Made by a program: the position numbers and the translations under genes. A stretch of DNA of 64,000 nucleotides from an uncultured Prevotella sp. GTDB taxonomy: Bacteria > Bacteroidota > Bacteroidia > Bacteroidales > Bacteroidaceae. Location of the stretch: assembly GCA_902798285.1 (NCBI GenBank), contig CADBVZ010000022.1, positions 1 through 64,000 on the forward strand. Reading direction: 5' to 3'. The notes beneath the pieces are model-generated. The model did no database searches, had not been told where the DNA came from, and worked only from the letters and a program-made list of their open reading frames with translations. Shown piece after piece: positions 20,357 through 29,909 of the stretch (positions are counted from its first letter, which is position 1; every line of letters starts with the position of its first letter).

Positions 20357-21457
20357 TTACCGTTTCAGTGCTAAATTATAATTCAGATACCTGGTGTTAC
20401 CTGTAACGTCTTCAAGGACTTTCACAAACGGCGGGAAATTCACAGTTTCTTTCTCCGTCACACCCTTGGTCTCCATCATTACCAGATTATCTAATGGCTC
20501 CAAGAAGGTGTCGATCTCAAAGAACTGACCTTTCCAGATAAAGCTCTGACGTTTCTTACGGATTGTTGCACGATAGGGGTCAGCCTGCTGAAGCATCTGT
20601 TCATAAAGATTGTTGTCAATCTGACGCTCAGTTTCAATGATTTCTGTATCCGAGATACGTTTCTTTGAGCGGTGTACATTCACCACCTTACCCCCACTCC
20701 ATTCGCGACGACGAAGACGAACCTCACAACCTGGTTCTGCTACCAAATAGGTCTGGGTAATCAGACTCTCTGAACACTCAGGTATATCACCTATCAACTC
20801 TACACGGAAGATACGCTCTTCCTGTACGGGCTGCGGCAATCCTACCACTTTCGATATTTCCGTAATCACACGATTTAGCTTATTCTCGAAATCATCATGA
20901 TTGTTGATTACTCTCAGATGTGGATGTCCTGTCCAAGCTTTAATTACCTTCTTATCAAGTTCACGTGCTATGCGCAAACCTTCTTCGTTAGCTTGTTCGT
21001 AACGGGTGGCGTTTGTAGCTGTAGTATAATACTGTTCTGCGCCATCGGCAGCACTCACCAGATGAAGCACTGCATCATAGCTCTCACGAAGGGCGTTACT
21101 ATTAGTACCAGCCATGCGTGTAATCTCCTCCCACTCTTCGGGTTTGATATAGGCCGATATATCCATCGCACCTCGATCACACACTATCAATACTGGTTTT
21201 GAACACACTTCTGCCAGTTTCATGAACTGGTTTTCGAGGGCCAATTGAGTTTCAAGGATTGCACGCTCGCCTTGATAGTACAAATCGCGATTAGGCGTCA
21301 GGTAGTTCCAGCCTGCTGTACTATAAATTGTGGGTACTTCAGGCACATTAAACACCTTATAGCCGAATCCCGAAAAGTACTCGGTTATCTTGACCAGCGC
21401 AGTTGTCTTACCAGCACACGGCCCACCTGTTAGAACAATCTTTTTTATTTCAGGCAT
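20357..21457 (-). CDS. AAA_28 NTPase fused to a CYTH-like domain (Ttd14-like)
   Basis: 366 aa. The N-terminal half is a P-loop NTPase with Walker A LTGGPCAGKTTALVKI (residues about 9-24) and a Walker B-like VLIVCDRGAMD. The C-terminal half (from about 215) has alternating acidic and basic strands (RVELIGDIPE, GCEVRLRRRE, WKGQFFEIDTFLE) typical of CYTH/triphosphate-tunnel proteins. This arrangement resembles eukaryotic TRPL translocation defect protein 14 and its bacterial relatives. Substrate is unknown; nucleotide and phosphate-rich ligand binding is the safe inference. It starts 3 bp after pfkA ends, so the two are probably cotranscribed. Confidence 0.75.
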   Translation of the reverse strand: MPEIKKIVLTGGPCAGKTTALVKITEYFSGFGYKVFNVPEVPTIYSTAGWNYLTPNRDLYYQGERAILETQLALENQFMKLAEVCSKPVLIVCDRGAMDISAYIKPEEWEEITRMAGTNSNALRESYDAVLHLVSAADGAEQYYTTATNATRYEQANEEGLRIARELDKKVIKAWTGHPHLRVINNHDDFENKLNRVITEISKVVGLPQPVQEERIFRVELIGDIPECSESLITQTYLVAEPGCEVRLRRREWSGGKVVNVHRSKKRISDTEIIETERQIDNNLYEQMLQQADPYRATIRKKRQSFIWKGQFFEIDTFLEPLDNLVMMETKGVTEKETVNFPPFVKVLEDVTGNTRYLNYNLALKR

Positions 21458-21460
21458 AAC

Positions 21461-22438
21461 TTAGATGCTTAACTCATCAAGAACCTTAATAAGTCGCTTA
21501 TCAAAACGTTTGTCCGTACGGATACACTCGCTAAATGGAACATAAACCACCTCGTTATTACGAACACCAACCATGATGTTACGCTGTCCTTGCTTGATGG
21601 CCTCGATGGCGCCAACACCAGTTATAGATGCAAGGATACGATCACGAGCCGAAGGAGTACCACCACGCTGCAAATGGCCAAGAATCGACACACGTACATC
21701 GAATTCGGGGAACTCATTTTTAACACGATCTGCATAGAAGAGAGCACCACACTTAGGACTCTCTGATACGATGACGATACACGATTTCTTCGACTTACGG
21801 ATACCACGACTCATAAACTGTGTCAACTGGTCTTCGTCAGTTACTTCCTCAGGGACAATGGCAGCTTCTGCACCACAGGCGATAGCACAGTTTTGAGCCA
21901 AGAATCCTGCATCACGTCCCATTACTTCTACAAAGAAGATACGCTCGTGGGAGTTAGCCGTATCACGAATACGGTCCACACACTCCATGATGGTATTCAT
22001 CGTTGTGTCGTAGCCGATGGTATTGTCAGTACCATAGAGGTCATTGTCGATAGTACCAGGCAAACCAATACATGGGAAATCAAACTCCATACCAAAATTC
22101 CTTGCACCAGTCAGCGAACCGTTACCACCAATCACTACGAGGGCATCGATTTCCTCTTTCTGAACAGTCTCGTATGCCTTCTGCATACCCTCAGGAGTCA
22201 TAAAGTCCTTCGAGCGAGCAGTCTTCAGGATAGTTCCACCACGTGTAATAATACCACTTACATTCTCAGTGGAGAACTCCTTCACCTCATCGTGGATCAA
22301 TCCTTCGTAACCACGATAGATTCCCTTAATTTTAAAACCGTTGTAAATACCAGCACGTGTCACGGCACGTATAGCTGCATTCATACCAGGTGCATCACCT
22401 CCCGACGTCAGGATACCAATAGTCTTAATCTTCGTCAT
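21461..22438 (-). CDS. pfkA: 6-phosphofructokinase
   Basis: 325 aa. Phosphorylates fructose 6-phosphate in glycolysis. Motifs: [17 protein letters not shown] at the N terminus, the catalytic [21 protein letters not shown] loop and [12 protein letters not shown]. In E. coli PfkA the ATP/Mg loop reads GGDGS; here it is [12 protein letters not shown], with Asn in place of Asp103. It is not the GGDD of pyrophosphate-dependent enzymes. Length is normal for the short bacterial type. Packed between nhaD (21 bp) and the AAA/CYTH gene (3 bp). Confidence 0.93.
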   Translation of the reverse strand: MTKIKTIGILTSGGDAPGMNAAIRAVTRAGIYNGFKIKGIYRGYEGLIHDEVKEFSTENVSGIITRGGTILKTARSKDFMTPEGMQKAYETVQKEEIDALVVIGGNGSLTGARNFGMEFDFPCIGLPGTIDNDLYGTDNTIGYDTTMNTIMECVDRIRDTANSHERIFFVEVMGRDAGFLAQNCAIACGAEAAIVPEEVTDEDQLTQFMSRGIRKSKKSCIVIVSESPKCGALFYADRVKNEFPEFDVRVSILGHLQRGGTPSARDRILASITGVGAIEAIKQGQRNIMVGVRNNEVVYVPFSECIRTDKRFDKRLIKVLDELSI

Positions 22439-22459
22439 AATACCTAAAATTATTTATAG

Positions 22460-23854
22460 TTATATTAAATTCAACTCCAACCATAAAACAGCCAAACCTA
22501 ATAGTCCGCCTGCCAGTATCTTTGGTGTTAGGTTCTTCAGATACCAACCCAAATGAATATGTTCCATCTTCATAAGGGCCAGACCACTAACAGAACTTAC
22601 ACTTAACAGGCAACCTCCAACAGTCGTTGTATAAGCAATGATTTTCCAATATGCACCATTAGTCAGGAAGTTTGCTGCATACTCTCCTTCTATAGCACTA
22701 TCAACAACTGGATAAAGTGACAAGTTACTAATAGCAATTGTAAAGGTATCCACTAAACCAGAGAGGATACCAGAGAAAATACCCAATACCCACACACTAT
22801 GGATATTCTCATCTATCCATGAAGCAACATCTCCAAAAACGCCCGTTTCTGTCACTACACCCATGGCCAACATAATACCCATCACAAAAAGAATCTGCTG
22901 GATGGATCCATACTGAAGGGCACGAGGGAAGAAACGCCTCTCAGACATTTGGTCAGAGGCCATGAGTTTTCTGTTAAACAATTCATTGACTACCCATAAA
23001 ATACTCAGTACACAAAGTGCACCCAAGAACGGGGACAATTTTGTTATCGTATGGAATGTCGGGATAAACCACAAGCCACCAATACCTACAATTAACATCA
23101 CCAGACGCTGCCAGTAATTCAGGTTTGTATCATCTCCACGATAAGGCATAGGAGACCATTGAATATCCAGATGCTCTGGCAATTCCCTGTTAATAAGAAT
23201 TGTAGGAACAACCCATGCTAAGATGGCGGGTAATGCCATATAAGATGAGAAGTTTGTGGCTGTAACAGCACCATCACCCCACATGATCAAACCAATAGGA
23301 TCACCTATCACAGTGAAGCAACCTCCGCAGTTTGCCGCAATCACAATTGCACTACCAATAAGCATACGCTGACGTCGATTCTGCAATATAGTATGCATGA
23401 TAACCAGCATCATTGTAGCTGTAGTCAAGTTGTCAAGATTAGCAGATAGAATAAATGTAGCCAATGTTATCGTCCACAATAGGCGCTTAGAATTGCGGGT
23501 ACGTATCCATTTAGTCACGAAATCGAAACAGCCATTATTGTGTAATATTTCCACAATACTCATTGTTGCCAACAGAAACATAACAATACTGGCAGCCCGA
23601 CCCACATAATATAGGAATACATTATTATGTATAAAGTATTTGACTTCTTCACTCGATGGCTGATTTCCATTCAAGAATTCCAAATACTCTGACGCATGAC
23701 GAGCCATCACAAAATCTGTGCCATAGCAAATATAAACCACCCATCCAACAGTACCGATGAATACTGCGATGGCAGCTTTATTAACACCCGACATGTGACC
23801 AGTAGCAATGACCACATATCCTAAAAGCAACAATATGACGATAATCAGTGTCAT
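22460..23854 (-). CDS. nhaD: Na+/H+ antiporter NhaD family
   Basis: 464 aa, about 11-13 membrane helices. Conserved NhaD/ion-transporter-superfamily features include LSANLDNLTTATMMLVIM and IVIAANCGGCFTVIGDPIGLIMWGDG, plus the late DTFTIAISNLSLYPV segment. It exchanges cytoplasmic Na+ for H+ at the inner membrane. Context supports sodium use: the Nqr pump lies 3 kb away. It follows the sensor kinase by 30 bp and precedes pfkA by 21 bp, so an operon is likely. Confidence 0.88.
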   Translation of the reverse strand: MTLIIVILLLLGYVVIATGHMSGVNKAAIAVFIGTVGWVVYICYGTDFVMARHASEYLEFLNGNQPSSEEVKYFIHNNVFLYYVGRAASIVMFLLATMSIVEILHNNGCFDFVTKWIRTRNSKRLLWTITLATFILSANLDNLTTATMMLVIMHTILQNRRQRMLIGSAIVIAANCGGCFTVIGDPIGLIMWGDGAVTATNFSSYMALPAILAWVVPTILINRELPEHLDIQWSPMPYRGDDTNLNYWQRLVMLIVGIGGLWFIPTFHTITKLSPFLGALCVLSILWVVNELFNRKLMASDQMSERRFFPRALQYGSIQQILFVMGIMLAMGVVTETGVFGDVASWIDENIHSVWVLGIFSGILSGLVDTFTIAISNLSLYPVVDSAIEGEYAANFLTNGAYWKIIAYTTTVGGCLLSVSSVSGLALMKMEHIHLGWYLKNLTPKILAGGLLGLAVLWLELNLI

Positions 23855-23884
23855 TTTCTATCTTTCCTCTAAATGCTTTATTTA

Positions 23885-25468
23885 CTATGTTAGAATCTCT
23901 GTCGGAGCCCAGAACCATATGACAGAACCCCTTCCATCCTCTGTATTATCTCTTGCTCCCATTTTCCCGCCTGTACGATCGACGATTGCCTTACATATGC
24001 TCAGTCCGAGTCCAGGTGTTTCATCTTGTAAATAAGTATTCTTATCTGACAACAAAGAGAATATATTTTCTTTCAGATTCTCTGGGAGTCCACTACCAGT
24101 ATCTTTCACCTCAACATAGATACCACCCTCTTTCACATAATAACTCAAAGTTATCTTTCCTTCTTTCGTATGCTGTTGGGCATTCTCTAAAAGATGCATG
24201 GTTACTACTCGCAATAACTTCGGATCAAGCATGGCTCGCATACCACCCACAGGTTCAATTACCTCCAATTCCACACCATCAAAAAGTTGTAGGCGTATCT
24301 CTCCAGCATACTGACTCATCTCGTAATCAATATCCGTTACCTGACGCTCAAACAACTGCTGTTTTCCTTCTATATCACTCAAAGAAAGTAATTCGTTAAT
24401 CAAATGTAGCAATTGAAGGCCATTGTTATTGATTAGGCCAAGAAGATTCTGTTGTTCATCACGCGTCATTGTTCTTTCTTCGTTCATCAGCAAATCTGAA
24501 AAACCAATAATCGCATTCAAAGGAGTACGCAGGGAATGACTGATATTACTCAAGAATATATCCTTCAACTGTTCACTCTTCTTGGCTCGTTCCTCATTCT
24601 CCTGAGCTCTAAGCATCTCTTCACGCAACAATTGTTTTGAACGACGCTGAAGGAAAAGGTTTACAATCAAAGCAACTATGATTACAGCAAACAAAAGAAA
24701 CCAAACCCAGATTGGAATCCTAAAACCATCAAAAGAAGTTTTAACATCGGCATAGGTTTCTTCAATGATACCTTCATTTTCCATCTTGTCAAGTTCCTTA
24801 TTGATAACGTCAATAAGGGTCTTGTCGTGACTAACAAAACAATATTCTCTAGGCATCAGCGTTAAATCTTCAGCCTCCAGATTCGTAATATGATTATCCT
24901 CTATTAAGTAACGTGACTGATAACGGAAACAAATTACACCATCATACTTGCCATGCGACAGGTCTACAACAGCTTTCTTCAGATCTGTAATAACATGAAT
25001 TTTCGCACCTCCCTTAGACAACGTATCAACGATTGGGCGCGAACTCATTAAGGCAATATCTCTTCCCTCAATGTCCCTCAAACCAAATTCTTGTTTTTCT
25101 CCCTTACGTGAAAGTATCTGGTAATAAAGACGGAACACCGCACGAGAATAGTTTGTAGAATCCTTACGATAAGGCGAATAGACCATCATTCCAAGATCAA
25201 CCTTTCCACTGATTACATCGCCAGCTATCTCTCCCCAACTATTTGGAGCATATGTATAAGGAATATCAAGACGTTTCATCAATTTGTTTGTGAATACTAC
25301 ATCAAAGCCTTTTGGCAAACCTACCTCATCCACATACTGAAGCGGTGGATAATCTATATCAATACCAAATATTAAAGGATTCTCCTTAGTGTATCCAAGG
25401 TTATCTGCTTTTGTCTCAGAAGTAAGGGAAACTAGCAGAAAGGCAATATATAGTAGTCTCAACTTCAT
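23885..25468 (-). CDS. Sensor histidine kinase with periplasmic solute-binding domain
   Basis: 527 aa. The start is set at 25468: MKLRLLYIAFLLVSLTSETKA is a signal peptide, and the upstream extension would overlap the promoter at 25492-25523. Order: signal peptide, SBP_bac_3-type sensor (about 30-245, beginning NPLIFGIDIDYPPLQYVDE), one membrane helix (253-273), coiled-coil linker, HisKA with phospho-acceptor His311 in SHSLRTPLNAIIGF, then HATPase with LLENAQQHT, DTGSGL and GLGLSI boxes. The sensor domain suggests a small polar ligand such as an amino acid. No response regulator is adjacent. First gene of a probable operon with nhaD, pfkA and the AAA/CYTH gene. Confidence 0.9.
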   Translation of the reverse strand: MKLRLLYIAFLLVSLTSETKADNLGYTKENPLIFGIDIDYPPLQYVDEVGLPKGFDVVFTNKLMKRLDIPYTYAPNSWGEIAGDVISGKVDLGMMVYSPYRKDSTNYSRAVFRLYYQILSRKGEKQEFGLRDIEGRDIALMSSRPIVDTLSKGGAKIHVITDLKKAVVDLSHGKYDGVICFRYQSRYLIEDNHITNLEAEDLTLMPREYCFVSHDKTLIDVINKELDKMENEGIIEETYADVKTSFDGFRIPIWVWFLLFAVIIVALIVNLFLQRRSKQLLREEMLRAQENEERAKKSEQLKDIFLSNISHSLRTPLNAIIGFSDLLMNEERTMTRDEQQNLLGLINNNGLQLLHLINELLSLSDIEGKQQLFERQVTDIDYEMSQYAGEIRLQLFDGVELEVIEPVGGMRAMLDPKLLRVVTMHLLENAQQHTKEGKITLSYYVKEGGIYVEVKDTGSGLPENLKENIFSLLSDKNTYLQDETPGLGLSICKAIVDRTGGKMGARDNTEDGRGSVIWFWAPTEILT

Positions 25469-25491
25469 TTTAGGTTGATTCCTTTTGGCGA

Positions 25492-25523
25492 CAAAGATAC
25501 AAAATAATCCTGAAACCTCCAAA
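25492..25523 (-). promoter_or_regulatory. Promoter of the kinase-nhaD-pfkA cluster
   Basis: On the - strand: TTTG (25520-25523), 20-bp spacer, TATCTTTG (25492-25499), 24 bp before the chosen kinase start at 25468. Confidence 0.85.
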
Positions 25524-25572
25524 TCTTTTTAGCAAAAATATACAACCTTTGCCTGAGGAGATGGTTTAAAAT

Positions 25573-25606
25573 AATAATCCCTACTTGAATTGAAGCAGGG
25601 ATTATT
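25573..25606 (-). terminator. Terminator of the nqr operon
   Basis: 14-bp stem AATAATCCCTACTT (25573-25586) with AAGCAGGGATTATT (25593-25606), one G-T pair, 6-nt loop. It begins 18 bp after the nqrF stop and is followed on the - strand by a T-rich stretch (tttaaacc). Confidence 0.8.
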
Positions 25607-25623
25607 ATGAATTATATTACATA

Positions 25624-26892
25624 TTAACCTCCGAAATTGTCGTACATGATCGACTCTGGATCGACGCCGAGGCGGTCCAGCATCGAGACGACAGCTGCTG
25701 ACATCGGGCCAGGACCACACATGTAGTACTCCACATCCTCTGGAGCCTCGTGATCCTTCAGGTAGGTGTTCAGCATCACCTGGTGTACGAAACCTGGAGT
25801 ATACTTCACGCCTGCAGCATCGGCAGCGGGATCTGGACGATCGAGAGCCAAGTGGAAATGGAAGTTGGGGTATTCCTTCTCCAAGCCCAGGAAGTCCTCG
25901 AGATAGAACACCTCGTTCAGGGCACGAGCACCATAGAAGTAATGCATCTCGCGATCGGTGGTGTGCAGTGTCTTTGTCATATGCATGATCTGAGCACGCA
26001 ACGGAGCCATACCGGCACCACCACCAACCCAAATCATCTCCTTCTTCGAGTCGAAGTGTGGGTGGAAGTCGCCGAAAGGACCACTCATAATTACCTTGTC
26101 GCCTGGTTTCAGCGAGAAGATATATGATGAAGCAATACCAGGGTTCACATCCATGAAGCCACTGCGATCGGGCTTGAATGGCGGAGTAGCAATACGAACG
26201 GTGAGCATGAACACATCACCCTCAGCAGGATAGTTAGCCATCGAGTAAGCACGAATCGTGGGCTCAGGGTTCTTACACTTAAGTGGGAACAGTCCGAACT
26301 TCTCCCACGAAGGCAGATACTCGTCACCAATAAGAGACTTATCGAAATCCTTATCATAGTCGATGCAGTCGAAAGCAGGAATCTTGATCTGAGCATAAGA
26401 GCCTGGCAAGAAGTCCATATGCTCACCAGCAGGCAGCTGCACCTTGAACTCCTTGATGAAGGTAGCCACGTTCTTGTTAGAGATGACAGTACACTCATAC
26501 TCCTTCACGCCAAGGATCGACTCATCGACATGAATCTTCAGATCGCCCTTCACTTTACACTGACAACCAAGTCGCCAGCCAGCCTTAATCTCCTTACGAC
26601 TAAAGTGTGGTTTTTCCGAGTCAAGTATCTCGCCACCACCTTCAAGAACCTGTACTTTACATTGTCCGCAACTGGCTTTTCCACCACAGGCGCTTGGCAA
26701 GAAAACACCATTCTCATTCAGCGTTGCCATCAGTGAGTTTCCCTGAGCTACTGAGATGGTACGGTCGCCGTTAATCACAATATTCACATTTCCTGAAGGC
26801 GAAAGATATTTCTTTGCAACCAGCAAGATAATTACGAGCAAGAGTATTACAATGAGGAATACTCCGATACTATATGCTATAAACTGTGCCAT
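25624..26892 (-). CDS. nqrF: Na+-translocating NADH:quinone reductase subunit F
   Basis: 422 aa, electron entry subunit. One N-terminal membrane helix (IGVFLIVILLLVIILLVA), a 2Fe-2S ferredoxin domain with cysteines in PSACGGKASCGQCKV and the later LGCQCKV, then an FAD/NADH reductase domain with IRAYSMANYP (FAD), WVGGGAGMAPLRAQI and YYMCGPGPMSAAV (NADH). The ferredoxin-FAD fusion identifies Nqr, not Rnf. Last gene of nqrABCDEF, followed by the terminator. Confidence 0.96.
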   Translation of the reverse strand: MAQFIAYSIGVFLIVILLLVIILLVAKKYLSPSGNVNIVINGDRTISVAQGNSLMATLNENGVFLPSACGGKASCGQCKVQVLEGGGEILDSEKPHFSRKEIKAGWRLGCQCKVKGDLKIHVDESILGVKEYECTVISNKNVATFIKEFKVQLPAGEHMDFLPGSYAQIKIPAFDCIDYDKDFDKSLIGDEYLPSWEKFGLFPLKCKNPEPTIRAYSMANYPAEGDVFMLTVRIATPPFKPDRSGFMDVNPGIASSYIFSLKPGDKVIMSGPFGDFHPHFDSKKEMIWVGGGAGMAPLRAQIMHMTKTLHTTDREMHYFYGARALNEVFYLEDFLGLEKEYPNFHFHLALDRPDPAADAAGVKYTPGFVHQVMLNTYLKDHEAPEDVEYYMCGPGPMSAAVVSMLDRLGVDPESIMYDNFGG

Positions 26893-26898
26893 ACCTTA

Positions 26899-27525
26899 TC
26901 AAATATTTAAACCAGAGAAACACATCATCGCCATGGCCATAAGACCAACGGTGATAAACACAATGCCAAGACCCTGAAGGGGTTTGGGAACGTCGCTATA
27001 CTGCATCTTCTCTCGAATGGCGCCTAATGCTACAATAGCAAGCGTCCAACCGATACCAGAGCCAAAGCCGTATACCACAGCATCCCAGATGCTGGTGATG
27101 GCCTGCGAATTAGAGGGATCCATCAGGATGCGCTGCTGCATAAACAGCGAGGCACCCATGATAGCGCAGTTTACAGCAATCAGCGGCAAGAAGATACCAA
27201 GGGCAGCATAGAGCGAAGGAGAGTACTTCTCGACCGTCATCTCTACCAACTGCACCATACCAGCAATCACGGCGATGAAAAGAATAAACGACAGATAACT
27301 GAGGTCGACACCTTCTGCGAGGCAATCGGGGCCCAGTACCTTAGTCTGCAACAGATAATTGACGGGAACAGTCACCGTGAGCACAAATGTCACAGCAAGA
27401 CCAAGTCCCAGCGAAGTCTTCACAGTCTTCGACACAGCCAAATAAGAGCACATGCCGAGGAAGAAGGCGAAGATCATATTGTCGACAAAGATCGACCTGA
27501 AAAGTAATGATATTGCGTGTTCCAT
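26899..27525 (-). CDS. nqrE: Na+-translocating NADH:quinone reductase subunit E
   Basis: 208 aa, six membrane helices. Starts [33 protein letters not shown], with the conserved cysteine of the intramembrane iron site in GMCSYL and a second cysteine in [13 protein letters not shown]. Paired with NqrD in the same fold, in inverted topology. Gaps of 3 and 6 bp to its neighbours show tight operon packing. Confidence 0.95.
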   Translation of the reverse strand: MEHAISLLFRSIFVDNMIFAFFLGMCSYLAVSKTVKTSLGLGLAVTFVLTVTVPVNYLLQTKVLGPDCLAEGVDLSYLSFILFIAVIAGMVQLVEMTVEKYSPSLYAALGIFLPLIAVNCAIMGASLFMQQRILMDPSNSQAITSIWDAVVYGFGSGIGWTLAIVALGAIREKMQYSDVPKPLQGLGIVFITVGLMAMAMMCFSGLNI

Positions 27526-27528
27526 ATC

Positions 27529-28152
27529 TTATTTCTCTTTATAAAAGTAAGCACGATGAACCCAAATCACACATCCCACGAGAATCAGTGCCATAGCAGG
27601 CATCGTCATCATACCGTTGTTCACGTATCCGAAGTCGTAGCAAGCGTCAGGAATAACCTGGAAGCCTAAGAGTGAACCTCTTCCGAGCAACTCACGCAGG
27701 GCACCCACAATCACGAGAATCATGGCGTATCCAAGACCATTACCCACACCATCGAGGAACGATGGCCAAGGCTTGTTCTGCATAGCGAATGCCTCAAGAC
27801 GACCCATCAGAATACAGTTGGTGATAATCAGACCGACATACACGCTCAGCTGAACGCTCACGTCGTAGGCGAAAGCCTTCAGAATCTGAGAAACGATAGT
27901 TACAAGAGCAGCCACAACTACCAGTTGCACCACAATACGGATACGGTTAGGAATGGTGTTGCGGATAATTGAGATAATCACATTCGCAAAGGCGGTGATC
28001 ACCGTCACAGCAAGTCCCATCACGATGGCCGGCTTCAACTGCGAAGTCACAGCCAGCGCCGAGCAGATACCAAGTACCTGACCCAGAATAGGATGATCGA
28101 GGTTCAACGGATTGGTAAAAACCTCCTTATTTTGTTTACTGAATAATGCCAT
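27529..28152 (-). CDS. nqrD: Na+-translocating NADH:quinone reductase subunit D
   Basis: 207 aa, six membrane helices. Conserved cysteines in LGQVLGICSALAVTSQLKPA and ITNCILMGRLEAFAM coordinate, with NqrE, the membrane Fe centre. Length and motif order match NqrD. The gene lies between nqrC (3 bp) and nqrE (3 bp). Confidence 0.95.
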   Translation of the reverse strand: MALFSKQNKEVFTNPLNLDHPILGQVLGICSALAVTSQLKPAIVMGLAVTVITAFANVIISIIRNTIPNRIRIVVQLVVVAALVTIVSQILKAFAYDVSVQLSVYVGLIITNCILMGRLEAFAMQNKPWPSFLDGVGNGLGYAMILVIVGALRELLGRGSLLGFQVIPDACYDFGYVNNGMMTMPAMALILVGCVIWVHRAYFYKEK

Positions 28153-28155
28153 AGT

Positions 28156-28818
28156 TTAATCCTCCTCTGCTTTAGGTTGTTTTCCTTCCTTTTCGAAATA
28201 CTCCTTGACAGGCTGAATCAACCATTTTAATCCATCGTGAAGCATGTCGTTCACGCCATTAGAAGTGAGTGTAGCACCTGTAACGCAGTCAACCTGAGTT
28301 TCAGGGTCTTCTACCTTCTTAACAACTGACAAGGCCACATGATCCAGGTCACCCTTGAACACCTTCTTGCCGATGAACTTCTCCTGCCAGGCCTGTGAGT
28401 CCTTGATCTCAGCACCCAGACCGGCTGTCTCACTCTCATGGTTGAAATAGGCACCATAAACGGTGGGGCCATCGTTCTCGTAAACAGATACATAACCACT
28501 GATACCACCCCAAAGGCCCATACCCTTCATGGAGATCACATAGAGACCCAGTGAGTCAAGACGGCAGCGATAAATCTTCTGTCCATCAATATCACCTTCC
28601 TCCAATACAACCTCTGCATATTTGGCCTCAGCCTCAGCACCATCGAGGTCACGGATGTTAAGCGAATAGAGAATCTGTTTCTTCACATCGAGAGCCACGT
28701 TAGCATCCTGCAGGGGCTTCAAGGCCTGATAGACGAAAGCCAGCAAGAAAGCTACGATAACCACGAGTATCGCGCTATATATAATAATGTACGCGTTAGA
28801 GTTTGTATTCAGTTTCAT
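28156..28818 (-). CDS. nqrC: Na+-translocating NADH:quinone reductase subunit C
   Basis: 220 aa. One N-terminal membrane helix (AYIIIYSAILVVIVAFLLAFVYQAL) and a periplasmic FMN-binding domain. The covalent flavin site is visible as CVTGATLTSNGV, in which the second threonine of the (S/T)GAT motif carries FMN through a phosphoester bond. FMN attachment needs the ApbE transferase, which is not in this window. Confidence 0.95.
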   Translation of the reverse strand: MKLNTNSNAYIIIYSAILVVIVAFLLAFVYQALKPLQDANVALDVKKQILYSLNIRDLDGAEAEAKYAEVVLEEGDIDGQKIYRCRLDSLGLYVISMKGMGLWGGISGYVSVYENDGPTVYGAYFNHESETAGLGAEIKDSQAWQEKFIGKKVFKGDLDHVALSVVKKVEDPETQVDCVTGATLTSNGVNDMLHDGLKWLIQPVKEYFEKEGKQPKAEED

Positions 28819-28857
28819 TTGGTACCTCCTCTCTTTAAACGTTTCGAGATATTGCGC

Positions 28858-29904
28858 TTAACCGGCATTCATCACACGGATAATGATAGCCATAGCACCA
28901 ATCAGGAAGCCGTAGATATACTGACCAGTAGTGGTGCGACACGATGTAACAGGGTCGGTAGCCATAAACACAGCACCGAAAGCAAAGCCACCCATTACGA
29001 AATGGTGCCACCAAGTCATGCCCTGACCAGTCTGCTCGAACAGTACTGCGAATGCTATACCACCTACAAACACGCTGAGCATAGTGCGCCAAGAGGCGAT
29101 GCCCGACCACAATAGGATAACAGCACCGATTGCGATAGCTACGAGCGAGGTCTCACCGATAGAACCAGGAATAAATCCGAGGGCCATATCGAGGACAGAA
29201 GAATCGGGAGTAATGTTCTGTGCCAACTGACCAAGCGGTGTAGCAGCAGTAAAGCCATCAGGCAGATCGTTACCCAGTCCGAAGAAAGAGTTCTGAGCCA
29301 CCCAAACGGTATCACCAGTCATCTTCGAAGGATAAGCGAAGAACAGGAACATACGTGCTGCAATAGCAGGGTTGAAGATGTTCATACCCGTTCCACCAAA
29401 TATCTCCTTACAGAAGATCACAGAGAATGCGCAGGCCAGAGCCAGCATCCACAGCGGACACCCGATAGGAATAATCAGAGGAATGATGATACCCGAAACG
29501 AGGTAACCCTCCTGGATCTCCTCACCCTTCCACTGAGCCCAAGCAAACTCGATACCCAGACCTACGATGTAGCTAACCAAGATCTTTGGCAGAACAGCCA
29601 GGAAGCCGTAAGCAAAGATCTCGCAGAACGAAGCTGTGGCGAGAGTGCCGGCAGCTAAGTAGTTCTGGTAGCCGATGTTATACATACCAAACAGCATGGC
29701 GGGCATCAGGGCGATTACCACCATACTCATAATGCGCTTCGAGTCGATGGCATCGTGAATATTCACGCCACCAGCCTTCGCTGTGTCATTAGGCACATAG
29801 AGGAAGGTCTCAAAGCCGTCGAACACAGAGCGGAAGGCATGAAGCTTGCCACCCTCCTCAAAGTTCGGCTTAATCTTATTGAGATAATTTCTTAATGCAC
29901 TCAT
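28858..29904 (-). CDS. nqrB: Na+-translocating NADH:quinone reductase subunit B
   Basis: 348 aa, multiple membrane helices. Starts with the amphipathic MSALRNYLNKIKPNFEEGGKLHAFRSVFDGFETFLYVP typical of NqrB. The covalent FMN threonine is expected in DGFTAATPLGQLA. This is the main sodium-translocating subunit. It is somewhat shorter than the Vibrio protein (about 415 aa). It lies 5 bp after nqrA. Confidence 0.94.
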   Translation of the reverse strand: MSALRNYLNKIKPNFEEGGKLHAFRSVFDGFETFLYVPNDTAKAGGVNIHDAIDSKRIMSMVVIALMPAMLFGMYNIGYQNYLAAGTLATASFCEIFAYGFLAVLPKILVSYIVGLGIEFAWAQWKGEEIQEGYLVSGIIIPLIIPIGCPLWMLALACAFSVIFCKEIFGGTGMNIFNPAIAARMFLFFAYPSKMTGDTVWVAQNSFFGLGNDLPDGFTAATPLGQLAQNITPDSSVLDMALGFIPGSIGETSLVAIAIGAVILLWSGIASWRTMLSVFVGGIAFAVLFEQTGQGMTWWHHFVMGGFAFGAVFMATDPVTSCRTTTGQYIYGFLIGAMAIIIRVMNAG

Positions 29905-29909
29905 ATTAC

